Source: Atriophallophorus winterbourni
Taxonomy: Eukaryota > Platyhelminthes > Trematoda > Plagiorchiida > Microphallidae
DNA length: 64,000 bases
NCBI GenBank assembly: GCA_013407085.1
Contig: JACCGJ010005545.1
Span: 121,353-185,352 of the forward strand
Reading direction: 5' to 3'
Position 1 is the first letter of the stretch, and each line of letters starts with the position of its first letter. The translations under genes were made by a program, and so were the position numbers. The notes beneath the pieces were generated by a model. That model was not told where the DNA came from. It did not search any database and saw only the letters and a list, made by a program, of their open reading frames with translations. Below are positions 34,646-46,290 of this stretch, piece by piece.

Positions 34646-36160
34646 GTAAGCTTCACGACTTGATAACCAGTTCTCTTCGTGATAGATCCTTCCAGGTCCG
34701 TGTAGGCGATACTACCTCTGAATTCGCAACAGTTACCAGTGGGGTCCCACAAGGTTTAGTATTAGGCCCAATACTCTTTCTGATCTTCATCGATGATCTG
34801 GCATCGCAGTAGTCATGTCCCTGCTACATGTTTGCTGATGATGTCAAATTCACCGGATCCAGTGATCACGGTGATTTGTTGAAAGTTATTGAAAAAATCA
34901 TTAAATGGTCGCAGGATTGGGATCATTCTCTGAACTATAGTAAATGTCATCTGTTGTCTGCAGCAGTCGACAGAATTACAGTAACTGCGAATAACGGTAG
35001 GATTGACTTTTAATCTATTCAGAAGATTGAGGATTTGGGTAAAGTCGTAACAGCGGACTTCAAATGGGCTGCGCAGTGTGCCACTGCTGCACGAGGAGCT
35101 AGAGGAGAACTCTTTAGGCTTAAATCCGTTCTGACATGTAGAACGCCGGAAGTGTTTATCATTTTATATAAGGCGATTGTCAGGCCGCATTTAGAATACT
35201 GCGTGCAAGCCTGGAGTCTCTTCTTTCAAAAGGACATATTACTATTAGAAAAAGTCCAACGACTGGCTACCAAAATGGTTGAAGGTATGTTTTGGAAACC
35301 CTACGAAGAAGGTCTAATTTATTAAGGTCTCTTCTCCCTTCGGCGTCGGCGTCTACGGGGTGACCTCATAGAAACTTTCGAAATTCTGAAAGGCTTAGGC
35401 GACGAGGGCTGTCAAATCCTGTTCACTCGAGCAATCAACCCCTCAACTAGAGGACATACATTGAAGCTCGCTAAAAACCACAGCCGTCTAAATCTTAGGC
35501 AACACTTTTTCAGTGAAAGAGTGGTAAGCTTCTGGAACAAGCTGCCTGAGGAACTAATAGCTTGCACATCAATAGGTGCATTCAAAAGGGGTTTAGATGC
35601 CTTGTGGCTTGGGCTTTTCCCAGACTTTTTCCCGTGAATATGCCTGTTGTCTGTTGTCAGAATTGTCCATTTTTGTTCATTTTGAAATTATATGGTCTTG
35701 ACCACAATTTAAAAAAAATCCTGTTATATAATGCCTCGTTTTAAATTTCATGTTTCAAATGTACGCACCAATTTTGCATAGCTAACCTCTCACCGGCTTG
35801 GTGAAGAGAAACCCTTTCCGTTTTTCTCAGTCGCAGCTACAAATTCTGGGACCAAAGGACGGCTTGGAAAACATCGGACGTACCTTCGCATACGACGAGG
35901 ATACCAGAGGAAAATGAACCAACTTTGGTAGTGGTGGGTGCTCCTTTGAAGCTTTCAACAGACGGAAATTCTGGACGCTCGATTGGCTTATCCCTTGGTG
36001 GCGCGATCGTCGAGGATATCCAAATCACAATAAGAAAAAACGCTTTGGCAGGGGTGGTTGCTTCTCTGCAGCTTTCCACCGAAAGAAATTCTGGACGCTC
36101 GATTGGCTAGTTAGCCACATACTGTCCTGTGTACACTGAACTGTAAACTGAACTGAACAA

Positions 36161-37562
36161 TTGTTACTTGAATTGCTTTTCAGATCTTGCCGAAATAAAC
36201 TCTTCCGGAAGCGGATTCCACAAGTTAACAATTCTTGTTGAGAGCGTGAATCCCTGTGGTAGGCGTGATGTCCTTCGCTTTTGGAGCTTTAGAGCATGGC
36301 CACGGGTTCTTGAGTCCGTCATGAGAGGGAAAACTCGTGCAGCTCGTCACAATAAGCTCACAGAAATATGCGACGAGTTAGCAACAGGTCGTAGCGTACA
36401 CGCCGAATACTGAGCGACACGAGGTTGAGGCGTTGAACCATCTCCAAATATGGAATTGATTTCAATCCTTGTACTTGTTTCGTCGCCCGCCTTTGCAATT
36501 TTTCCGACTTGTCACGTTCTCCCTTAGTTTGTGGATAGGTGGCTGGCGAACCATATTCCAAAACTGGTCTCACGTATGTGAAATAATTACCGAAAACGAC
36601 CGACTAATAAGCTACTATGTGCGGTTTGAAGCAGCAGCTTTTCTGTTCGTATCCTTCTTGGATTTTAGCGACCGAGTCACAATTGTACCCAGGTCACGTT
36701 CAGTATCAACCCGATTCAGTTGATGATCCCCGAGAAAGTGCGCACCCTTTAGGCGTGCTTGGCCCCAAAAGCATTACAGCGCATTTCCGTCGGTTTACAG
36801 AAAGCTGCGATTTTACCGTCAAATCAAGCAATTTATTCAATTCGTTCTGGAAAATGTTATTATCAGCAGAAAAGCTTACTGTACCCCAAACTTTCAGATC
36901 ATCCGCGAAAAGTAGACAATTCATATTTAATGAGTCGGGGAGGTCATTAACATATACTTTAAAAAGTAACGTGCCAAGAACAGATCCTTGCGGAACCCCG
37001 GAAGTTGGACGTGTATTCTGTGATTTGACTACGTTAACTTTGACCTGTGTATAACGGTCAACAAGGAAGTCTTCAATCCAAGTTAAAACAGGTCCCTGTA
37101 CACCACGAGCACGGAGCTTTAGCAATAGACGTTGAAATGGAACACGGTCAAAAGCCTTACTGAAGTCAATGAAGGCAGTGACTACTGAGTGACCCAGATC
37201 AAGTTCAGCACACCAGTGCTCGCGAGCAGTAATGAGATTTGATGCGCATGATCGTCCTGGCGTGAAACCATACTGAGCAGATGTTTGGTGACTGGTTGTA
37301 AGGAGAAAATCTTCAATCTGTTTTTTCAGCAGTCGTTCCATAGTCGTTACAACTACCGAAGTGGGGATAACCGGTCGGTTGTTAGCGGGATCTTTGGTTT
37401 CACCGCCCTTATACATTAGTTCGACAATGCCGTACTTCCAAACTAGAGGTAACCTACCATACCTCAGGGATAAATTGGAGATTAGCGCCAGTGGTTTATG
37501 TATGATACTCGGCAATACCTTTGAAAGCATTGGGTATATATCGTCCGGGCCAGGTGCTGAGT
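36161..37562 (-). mobile_element. CR1-A copy, second part (RT)
   Basis: Continues the 3' end seen at 28688-28848. RT (37530-36706) is open for 274 codons: HKPLALISNLSLRYG, SAQYGFTPGRSCASNLITAR, VVTAFIDFSKAFDRVPF, SGVPQGSVLGTLLFKVYVND, FADDLKVWG intact. The C-terminal part (36573-36165) has RPVLEYGSPATYPQ, RRVRYDLLLTRRIFL. At 37562 it is cut by the 3' end of CR1-E just after SAPGPDDIYPML. Confidence 0.82.
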
Positions 37563-40433
37563 TTAATTTAGTTCAAGTTCAATTTCAAGTTGCACAGGGC
37601 TGAGGTGGCTAAAAGCCAATCACGCGCCCAGATTTCCTTCGACGGTATGCGGTTGAGAACCCGGCATTCCGATATTAAGTATACAGTTCGTACTTTTCAC
37701 ACGTACTTGTTTCCTGATATCCAGAAAGTGAGGTAGGGTTTCTCTTCACCAGCACGGTGAGAGGTCAACTGTTCAGGAAACAATACAATAATAGTCGTGA
37801 ACAATGTATGGCGTATGAAATCACTAGCCCAGTCGAGGCGAAGTGAAACACAGTCATAGACTGCATGTGGGCTAAATTGTTGTCAGGTTGCCTAGGCCTA
37901 GACAGATATCTATCGTCTATATGATGAAAATTTAACAATGTTTTTTTTATAGATTTTATTAAACAATGTGCGGAAATATGATAGACCATTTAACGTCTAA
38001 TTCCATTTTAAAGCTCAACACATTTGAGAGGCTTACTATACAATCTAAAGGAGCTTGTTCCAGAAGTTGACCACGCGGTTGCTGAAAAAGTGCTTACGTG
38101 CTAACTTCCTGGGCCTACTCTAAAGAAGTTTCATAGAATTTTCCCTTGTAGCTGTTCCAGGGGAAACTTTAAGGATTTCAGTAATATTATCACCCGTAAG
38201 ACCCTTTAGCATCTTGGAGGCTTCTATTAGGTCACCTCGCAGCTGCCGTCTCTTTAGTGAGAACAAACCGAGGTCCTTAAGTCTTGCCTCATAGGTTTTT
38301 CCTGCCTGATCCTCAATCATCCTAGTTGCAAGGCGCTTGACCCTTTCGAGACATGCTATATCTTTTTTAAGTACGGTGCTCATGATTGAACGCAGTATTC
38401 CAATTGAGGCCGCACGACTTCTTTGTATAAGGAAATGAAGATTGAAGGTTTTCGGCATGATAACACTGAGCGAAGTCTGAACAATTCTTTGCGAACCTTG
38501 TTTGCAGCTTCGGCACATTGAGTAGCCAACTGAAAATCTCCTCTTTTAGTGATAACGAGATCCTTCACTTTCTAATTAGCAGCTATTCTGATAGTTACTT
38601 CGTCGACTTCTACTTCGGTTGTCGCTAAATCAGTCGTCAGAACGCAGCTCTTCCATAAGTTTAGTGGCAAGTCCCAGGTCTTTGTCCACTCTATTACTTT
38701 TTCTAAATCAGAGATAAGGGTATCTATACTGTCGGTTTCTGAGATCTTAACATCATTAGAAAACAGGAAGCAGTGTAAACTCAAGCAGGCTGCCAGGTAG
38801 TTTACCAAAATAAGAAAAAGTAGCGGACCAAGCACCGAGCCTTGAGGCACTCCACTGCGAATCACTGATTCCTCTGAGCACACCCCTGCAATTCTACTAT
38901 AGTTAGTGCGATTAGTTAATAAGCTGTCTAACCATCGATGTAGTTCACCCGTGATGCACACATACTTAGTTTGTGCAGAAGGTACCTATGGTTCACTGAG
39001 TAGAAAGCCTTTGGAAATCAAGATGGCATACTTCGACTACTCTCCATTCATCGAGGCGTAATGTAACTTCATTGAGAAAGCTCAAAAGATTGGTTAGGCG
39101 AGACCTTCCTTTCCAAAATCCGTGCTGGGCATCGGATAGTAAGGAATTCGCTACCAAATGTTTTCATACCTTGTGCCGAAAGATTCTTCCAATCACTTGC
39201 AAAGAATGCTTGTCAGGCTTACCGGCCTGTAGTTGCTAACATCCGAAATAAGACCCTTTTTGTATATGGCTACTACCGCCGCTTCTTTCCAATCATCCGG
39301 TATTATACCTTAGAGTAAGGTAGCTTCAAAAATATTTCTGATGGCAAGGCTAACTATATTCGCTAGCGGTTGAAGAATAGCGGGATATATACCGTCGGGG
39401 CAGTCGCCTTAGTTTTATCCAGCTGCGACAGAACTGTGGTGACCATTACCTGATTAACCTCCACCGAGCTAAATAGAGGTGCTCTGCACTCGTGAGTTTC
39501 TTAACAATTACCCGAATCGCGCCCATAAACACTGCAGAAGAATGATTGCAACGCATCGGCTTTCTTCTGTGCAGTCAAAACCCTGTTGCCATCATCCAGC
39601 ACTAACGTACCTATTTTTTCTTCTTTAAAAGATAGCTTGGATTGAACATAGCTATAAAAAGCTTTCAAGTTAATCTTTGCTTTTTTGGCAAGTCGGGATT
39701 CGAAGTCCCCTTTAGCTTTCCTTTGTAGCGCAACAGCTGAATTTCTGGTCTGTATGTACTGCAGTCTAGTTCTGTGAGTTCCCAAAAATTTGTAAGCCCT
39801 CTAGCTACGCTCAAGACATCTAATATTCTTGCGAATAGACGCGCTCCACCAGGGGGTTTTGCTCACGTTCTCACAGGTTGTAGAGGAACAAAACTTCCCT
39901 GTTGTTGTAAAAGGTGCTTTTTCTTAATATTCCACCTGAATTCTTCACTAGGTTATAATTCGTCTGGTTCTCAACTTAGATTCATTGATTGAGTTTGTAG
40001 TTGGACGATCTCTGTTCGACCAAAGTTGCGGGACATCTTCATTTGGTGACTAGGATGCACTAAATTCAAGATGAATTACAGCGTGATCGCTTTTGCCTGG
40101 TGGCGAAAGGTATTTGATAACATAAATACCTCTTTCGTGAGACGGAGTATGTCCTGACCGAAACATTGTAGGTTCCCTGACATGCTGATAAAAGGCCCCG
40201 ACATGAAACCAGTCCAGATATTGCGAGTCAGGTGACTCTGATGAGGAAATTTTGGTACGCCAATCAATGTCCGGGAGATTGAAGTCTCCAACAATTAGTA
40301 ACGCGTTGCATTGCCATATTAGTACTTCCAATGTGCCCATCAGTAATTGATCGTTTAATGATGCAGCAGTCGGGCTTCTATAAGCACATGCAAGTGCCAG
40401 TCTTTTCCTAGCGACAGTAAGAAATACCGATGT
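37563..40433 (-). mobile_element. CR1-E LINE, 3' part (3' UTR, RT, endonuclease)
   Basis: The 3' end contains TTCAAGTTCAATTTCAAG (37570) and the stem TCTTCACCAGCACGGTGAGA (~37743). RT pieces: LATRMIEDQAGKTYEARLKDLGLFSLKRRQLRGD (38518-38120), KELFRLRSVLSC, LTNRTNYSRIAG, SGVPQGSVLGPLLFLILVN and FLFSNDVKI (38961-38572; FADD changed to FSND). Linker LAKKAKINLKAFYSYVQSK (39785-39501). Endonuclease LIVGDFNLPDIDWRTK and PPGKSDHAVIHLEFS (40340-40050). Many frameshifts. The host resumes at 43162. Confidence 0.75.
37795..37925 (-). repeat. SINE-like repeat fragment in CR1-E 3' UTR
   Basis: Minus copy with TAGACTGCATGTGGGCTAAA and TTGCCTAGGCCTAGACAGAT, flanked by sequence continuing the CR1-E 3' UTR. 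3' half of the repeat only. Confidence 0.7.
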
Positions 40434-43161
40434 TAGTTAATAATAATATATATTCTTGGATAATAATATATATTCTTGGATATCCAAGGCATGCAATACA
40501 TGATCAGTTTATCAAAATTTGAACAGCAAAAGAAAATAGTACCGTGCAAATGACCGAAGTGAGCGGGATTTTTAAACATTTTTTCCGTTCAATAAGGGAA
40601 ATTAATATACAGTTGGTAAGGAAAAAGTTATCAATGTCTAATAGAAATAAAATTTCATTTAAATTTACGGATGGCAAGGATGCAAGAAACAAATGGAGAA
40701 CAGAAATGGAAGGTAATTATGGAAAACGTGGTGTGAATTGTTATGAAGTTCAGTTCAGTTGTCATAAAAAATTGATAAATAAATTATATATGAATAAATT
40801 CATGTTTTTACGGAAAGTTTGAATAAGAAGATTGAAAAGGGAACATAAATCCATCGTAATAAGAAAATGTAAGAAAATTGTGGGGGATGAGAGAGGGGTG
40901 TGGCTAATAGCAGGGAGGAAGCAGTAGGGTGCTGTGCTTCAATACTCTTGAAGAATTGTCGACCAATCGAACCAAAATGTGTTCACCAGCCGGATTTTCG
41001 TTATCTGCAGGAGAATGAATCGCATACGGACCAAATCTCGGGCGGATAGGTTTCGAGCCAATTACAGTGATGGTTCGTTATTCGAAGACACTGGAATATA
41101 ATGAAAGATTTTCTCTTCACCAGCACGGTGAGAGGTCATCAAAGTAAAATAGTACATCATTTAAGAAATAAGAATGTACATTTAAAAAAACATAATTTTT
41201 TATTTTTTAGTTTTTTTTACGTTTTTTTCATTTTTTGGTAGATTTTTTAATATTTTGCACTAATATATGCATATATATAAGCAGATAACAGTTAAGGATA
41301 TGGTTATATTGTAAAAATGATTATAAAACGCACGGTTACGATGAAGATGTGTGACAAGATATCTAAGGGTCCGGTAACCTGACACTTGAATGGCCAGTTA
41401 TCCAGAAATCATTATATACTAATATGTGGAGAAAGATGTGGAATTAGAAACCTAGGATCTTATGAGAGCATAAAATATCTAGAGAAGAGTTTATCTTAAG
41501 GATTTGGGATAGTGAGTGAAACGTAAGGGTTTCTACAAGCGTTTTAAATTTTCCTATAGACGTGCACATACGGAAATGTAGAGGAAGAGAATTCCAAAGT
41601 TGTGCATATATAAATAAGAAGAAGTTACGTCTAACTTCAGCGCGAGACAAAGGGATATTCAATAGCCTTGTTCCATTACGCACATCATATTGAATATAAT
41701 CGCGAAGAGAGATGTCTTGCTCATTGAAGTTCAGAGAAGAGGAATACCTAAATCCGAGATCCCTAACGTCTGTAGAAGGAGTTATGGTTAATCCATTCAA
41801 TGGAAGTGTGTCACAGGGGATTAAGCATCGTAATCCCATATAGTGTGTCTTAGGAGCCGAAAATTCTAATCCCCATTGTGCGCCCAAGCTTGATAGAGAT
41901 GCAAGATCAGTGTTAAGGGATATCAGAGTTTGTGGCATTTCATTAGGTGGAAATGATAGGAGGACTTTTATGTCATCAGCGAAGATAAAGAGTTTAGAGT
42001 GGTTCACAACACTTTGCAGATCATTAACATAGATGAGAAAAAGGAGGGGGCCTAGAACGCTGCCCTGAATTACGTCACTTGGAATCGGCTGATTAGGTGA
42101 AGTAACACCGTTAACGCTAACTGAAAAGGTGCGATCAGAAAAAAAAGAATGAAACCAGCTTAATAAAGGCCCACGAATACCTAAATATGATAACTTCAAA
42201 AGAAGTAGCGTATGTGGAACCCGATCGAAAGCCTTGCTTATGTCTAGGGATAAAAGAATCACTGATAATCCTTGGTCTAGCGAACTGGTTATGTGATCTA
42301 GATATTCTAACTGGCAGGTTGCACAAGATTTTCGGTTTAGGAAACTATGTTGGACTGGAGAGAACGCATCTGGGCCAAGGTAGTCCAACAAAGATTTCTT
42401 AATAAACTTTTCAAATAACCTAGAGGGAATAGAAGTGTGATTAATAGGGCGATAATTCGTAACGAGGTTCGAATTACCAGATTTTAAACGAGCGATAATA
42501 ACCGAGTGTTTCCAATGAGTGGGAAAGATTCCGGATTTAAGAGAAATATTAAAAAGATTTAATAAGAGTAAGGAAAAATCTTCACTGCTGTTGTGTAAGA
42601 TGGCTGATATAAAACCTACACCATCGGGGTTGTAAGAAATTTTACTTCGACAGGGAATGTCTTTTATTTCTTTAAAGTCAAAGTAAAGGAGTCAATAGTA
42701 TTTAAGGGAACGTTATTGTTTGCCGGTGGATGGTAAATGTTATTATTCAATGAGCTGCTGGAGAATGAAGAGAAAGCCTGACTTATTATGGTCGGGTCAG
42801 TAGTGACTACATCCTTATTATCTTTTTGATAAATAATTGAAGAAATGTCACGTTTTAATGAGATACATCTATTCTTCGTAAGACAATTCAAAGACTAAGT
42901 CTTTGAGTTACTGCTTAAAGCCTTTCTTTCTTGACGCTCTAGGAGGCAAATTTTAATACCTGGGAGAGAGTTACATAGCTCATGTCGGCGTATAACAGAG
43001 AAGAAATCAAACTTATGATTCGCAGAAGTAGAGAGACGAGCAATTTTTTTCGAGAAGGGTTATGGGGTTATGTTTACTTCTTTTATTATGAGAGGTAGAC
43101 GAACTCCGAAGGCATGCTGAGAGGTTATCATGGAGAGTTGGATTGAGTGAGAAGCAATCTT
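40434..43161 (-). mobile_element. LINE-D relative inserted in CR1-E endonuclease
   Basis: About 2.7 kb between CR1-E endonuclease halves (GGVAIL at 43220 and VARKRLALACAYRSP at 40390). TACCGATGT (40425-40433) and TATCGATGT (43162-43170) are a candidate 9-bp target duplication with one mismatch. The 3' end at 40440-40510 shares GATCATGTATTGCATGCCTTG (minus strand, approximate) with LINE-D at 34590. The 3' region is composite: 40745-41135 also contains a CR1-type stem (41110-41135) and an AACTGAACTGAAC tail (~40750), so a second CR1 3' end may be included. Confidence 0.7.
41444..42391 (-). pseudogene. LINE-D-like reverse transcriptase with in-frame deletion
   Basis: An open frame of 315 codons: SPVQHSFLNRKSCATCQLEYL, ILLSLDISKAFDRVPHTLL, VIQGSVLGPLLFLIYVND, FIFADDIKVL (FADD intact), DVRDLGFRYSSSLNFNEQ. 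Directly after NEQ it jumps to DISLRDYIQYDVRNGTRLL and LWNSLPLHFR, the C-terminal tail; the ~100-residue connection present in LINE-D (33680-33990) is missing with the frame kept. Upstream pieces at 42891-42400 are frameshifted. Confidence 0.8.
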
Positions 43162-43720
43162 TATCGATGTCTCACTGTGGGGAACATCTCCGTTTATCAA
43201 AATTGCCACTCCCCTCCCGTAGCACCAGTATCCCTATCCTGACGATTGATGGCGTACTTAGTTGATACAAATGACGGAACATGATCATCTGGTTTCAACC
43301 ATGATTCTAAGATGGCAATTATGTCGACCCAGTTTTCCAGTGCAGCAAGCTGCAGGTCACCTCACTTATTACGTATACTGCAAGCATTTGTGTACAGTAC
43401 ACGGGTATTTCTATTCTGCGCACATTTTAATCTATCTTTACTCGGGGTCGGAGCACCATCGCTGATACCCCGTTTTTGAAACCGAAGCAGTAGATAAGTG
43501 GTCAGAATGCGCTTGCAAAAGAGCTTGCAATGGCCTAATGGCAGTTGTACATAGATTTTCCTCGTTCAGGAGCCTACTGAAAAGCGAAACTTGCTTATTT
43601 TCTAGCGTAGTGCCTTTAAGACCTGAAAGGCGTTCGCTTGCCAACGAGTTTCCCATGCACTCGTATTCTACTGGCGGGCCATTTTGGAGTACATCTTCGA
43701 TGACAACTACAGCAGATGAC
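43162..43720 (-). mobile_element. CR1-E LINE, 5' part
   Basis: Continues CR1-E upstream of the insertion: endonuclease start VLYTNACSIRNK, IAILESWLKPDDHVPSF and RDTGATGG, preceded (43656-43440) by an ORF1 C-terminal-like frame with SKFRFS and QALLQ. 5' truncated near 43720. Confidence 0.65.
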
Positions 43721-43912
43721 TAAAACATTTTATGTTGGCTAAGATTTATCCCTTCTATGAGAGTTTTCAAGCCAGTCATGGGCGTTTTTGAACGCTTTCC
43801 ATGAAAATGTGGTTAGGGCCCCGTATCCTGGACAACTTTAAAACGCCCAAGTTGAACCTACCGCGCAAATTCAGTTCTAAATAAGTTCTATATCAGTTGG
43901 CCCAGGACTGTA
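43721..43912. other. Unassigned LINE-like spacer
   Basis: Sequence between CR1-E and a CR1-C 3' end. TTTGAACGCTTTCCATG resembles the FK..L tail of CR1 RTs on the minus strand, but this is too weak to classify. Confidence 0.3.
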
Positions 43913-45685
43913 AATAGCTGATGAGCAAATCGAGCGTCTCGAATTTCTGTCGGTGGAAAGCTTAAGAGGATAGCCCACCACTGCCAAATTTGGTTTATTC
44001 TTCTCTGGTATCCTCGTCGTATGCAATAATACGTCAGGTGTTTTCCAGGCCGTCCATCGGTCTAATTATTTGTAGCTGCGACTGAGAAAAACGGAAAGGG
44101 TTTCTCTTCACCAAGCCGGTGAGAGGTTGGCTATGGAAAATTAGTGTGTACATTTGTAACACGACATTTAAAACGAGGCATTATATGACAGAATTTCATT
44201 TTTAAATCATGGTAAACACCATATAAATTTAAAGTGAACAAAAAATTGGCCAATGCTGTCGACAGGCGATCTGTATTTTCACGGAAAAAGTCTGGAAAAA
44301 GCTCATGCACCTACTGATGTGCAAGTGATTAGTTCCGCTGGCAGCTTGTTCAAGAACCTTACCACTCTTACACTGAAGTAGCATTGCCTAGGATTCAGAC
44401 GGCTATGGTTTTTCGCGGGCTTCGATGTATGTATATGAAATGCAATAAATGAGTGGAAGTACCTATAAACACATTATGAAGTAGGAGCAACAAACATGGG
44501 ACTTACCGGCATAAATGTTGACACTTGATTCTCTGTAAAAATGAGTCCTGCGAGGATCAGATGCCAGACGCCTTCTGATAAGTACACTCCGATGGTGACT
44601 GGAGGTACCGATGGGATATAATGAGTAATCGACTGCTTGTTTAATTTTTATGGGCTAAAATTTGAGGTGGTGACTACAGTTACCGTCAGTAGACAAAGGG
44701 TTAAAGGGTTGATCGCTCGAGAAAACAGGATTTGACAACCCTCGTTGCCCAAGCTTTTTAGCATTTTGAAAGTTTCTATTAGGTCACCACGATGACGCCG
44801 ACGCCGAAGGGAGGAGAGACCTAAACAAATTAGACGTTTTTCTTAGTGTTTCCCAAACCTACGTTCAACCATTTCGGTAGCCAGACGTTGGACTCTCTCT
44901 AGTAGGATATGTCTTTTTGAAAAAGGGGGCTCCAGGCTGGCACGCAGTATTCTATGTTCGGTCTGGCAATCGCCGTATATAAGGGGATAAATACTTCCGG
45001 CGTTCTACATGTTAAAACGAATATAAGCCAAAAGAGTTCTACTCTAGCTCGTTGTGCAGCTGAAGCACATTGCGCAGCTCATTTGAAGTTCGTTGTTACG
45101 ACTATACCAAAATCCTGAACCCTCTGAATAGATTTGACGTCGATCCCACCGTTATTTACAGTTACTGTAGTTTTGTTGACGGCTACTGACAACAGAGGAC
45201 ATTTAGTATAGTTCTGAGGAAGATCCCAATCCTGCGACCATTCAATGATATTTCCAATAACTCTCAACAAATCACCTTGATCACTGGATCCGGTGAATTT
45301 GACATCATCAGCATATATGTAGCAGGGACATGACGAATGCGATGCCAGATCATCGATGAAGATCACAAAGTTTATTGGGTCTAATACTAAACTTTGTTGT
45401 ACCTCACTGATAACTGTTGCAAATTCAGAGGTACTATCGCCTACACTGACATGGAAGGATCTATAACGAAGAAAACTGGTTATCCAGTCATGAAGCTTAC
45501 CAGATATGGATTTGGCCGCGAGCTTCATCCCTAGGAACCCATGAATAACGGAGTCGAACGCCTTACTAAAGTCTAAGTAAAAGACATCTACCCGTCCGCC
45601 CTCATCCAGTGTCTTAGAAACTCTATCTAAAAAGCATAAAAGATTCCAGAGACACGATTTTCTTTTAAAAAAGTCATGTTAAACC
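43913..45685 (-). mobile_element. CR1-C copy, 5' truncated, antisense
   Basis: 3' UTR 43913-44330 with the stem TCTTCACCAAGCCGGTGAGA (~44105). RT: DVFYLDFSKAFDSVI, GMKLAAKSISGKLHDWITSFL, LASHSSCPCYIYADDVKFTG (YADD instead of FADD), SIQRVQDFGIVVTTNF (45528-45079), then EYCVPAWSPLFQKDI, GLFSL-type region and the C-terminal tail. It is interrupted by unrelated sequence at 44436-44697 and ends at 45685 within the RT finger region. Several frameshifts. Confidence 0.78.
44436..44697. repeat. ~260-bp unidentified insertion in CR1-C
   Basis: CR1-C coding (CGAGCGATCAACCC on the minus strand) is broken here and resumes with ACATACATCGAAGC; the uninterrupted order is seen at 35430-35470. The inserted sequence matches no other repeat I recognised in the window. 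Confidence 0.55.
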
Positions 45686-45689
45686 ATGT

Positions 45690-45990
45690 TTAACCTTAGT
45701 TCAGTTCAGGTTGCGCTGGATTGTTAATGGCTGATAGTCCGATGGACCGTACAGAATTTTGATCGATAAAAGCTTCAAAGGAGCGCCCATACTGACAAAT
45801 TTGGTACTTCGTTCTTTGGTATCCTCGTCGTATGCTATGATACATCAGATGTTTTCCAGGCCGTCATTCAGTCCTATGTATTTGTAGCTGCGACTAAGGA
45901 AAACTGAAAGATTTTCTCTTTACCAAACTAATGAGAGGTTAGCTAGAGAATAATTCTCGATTACATTTGAAATATGACATTGAAAGCATG
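45690..45990 (-). mobile_element. CR1-C 3' end fragment
   Basis: Second, separate 3' end: tail GTTCAGTTCAGG (45700), AGCTTCAAAGGAGCGCCCA, GTATCCTCGTCGTATGC, GTAGCTGCGACTAAGG and a decayed stem (TCTTTACCAAACTAATGAGA). Its junction with the previous CR1-C copy at ~45688 suggests one was inserted beside or into the other. Confidence 0.7.
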
Positions 45991-46099
45991 ACATTAAATC
46001 ACGCGCATCTCTTCCTCCATATTATATTTCAATTTTTGCTCTAGAATAAATCGCATACTACCCATTTGCATATTTCAATGCAACCTAGATGAAACTTCA

Positions 46100-46290
46100 T
46101 TAGTGTGTGACATTGAGCGAAAAATGTCTTACTAGCTGTAAATTTATCATCTTTTGTTGAACGGAAAAATGTTCAACAATTCCGCTTGTTAAGGTTATTT
46201 CTACAATTAAATTATTTTGTACACATTGATAACCTGATCATGTTTTGCATGCCTTGTTTTACCAATAATATATTAGTTTCATTATATCAG
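46100..46290 (+). mobile_element. LINE-D 3' UTR fragment
   Basis: TTGAACGGAAAAATGTTCAA, then CTGATCATGTTTTGCATGCC and an AT-rich tail, as at 34560-34645 and 40440-40640. No coding part. Confidence 0.6.

Larger units (their letters stand above)
30160..35636 (+). pseudogene. CR1-C ORF2: endonuclease-RT, interrupted by LINE-D
   Basis: Endonuclease: SILYTNACSVRSKWLEL, GISETWL, LIGDFNLPGIDWDTQ, LGKSDHVTIIF (SDH intact). Linker: PPWWTPAVRRNII. RT first half: AGPDDVHPKIVKEI, FRPVSLTSVLCKTLERLI, EVFYLDF (31440-31949). After the insertion RT continues SGKLHDLITS, SGVPQGLVLGPILFLIFIDD, FADD (~34830), RPHLEYCVQAWSLF, and tail FWNKLPEELI (35530-35570). Stops at 30282, 30658, 34810, 35011 and 35323, plus frameshifts. 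Inactive. Confidence 0.8.
28849..36160 (+). mobile_element. CR1-C LINE, split by a LINE-D insertion
   Basis: Sense-strand CR1 of about 4.6 kb once the LINE-D insertion (31950-34645) is removed. ORF1 28988-30145; ORF2 30160-31949 and 34646-35636; 3' UTR 35637-36160. The 3' UTR has the stem CTCACCGGCTTGGTGAAGAG (about 35790) and ends in ACTGAACTGTAAACTGAACT. It is inserted in CR1-A. Confidence 0.8.

Noticed and set aside
43917..43945. CTGATGAG followed by GTCTCGAAT, possible third hammerhead
   Set aside because: No GAAA at the required position and no stem II; the sequence belongs to the CR1-C 3' UTR.
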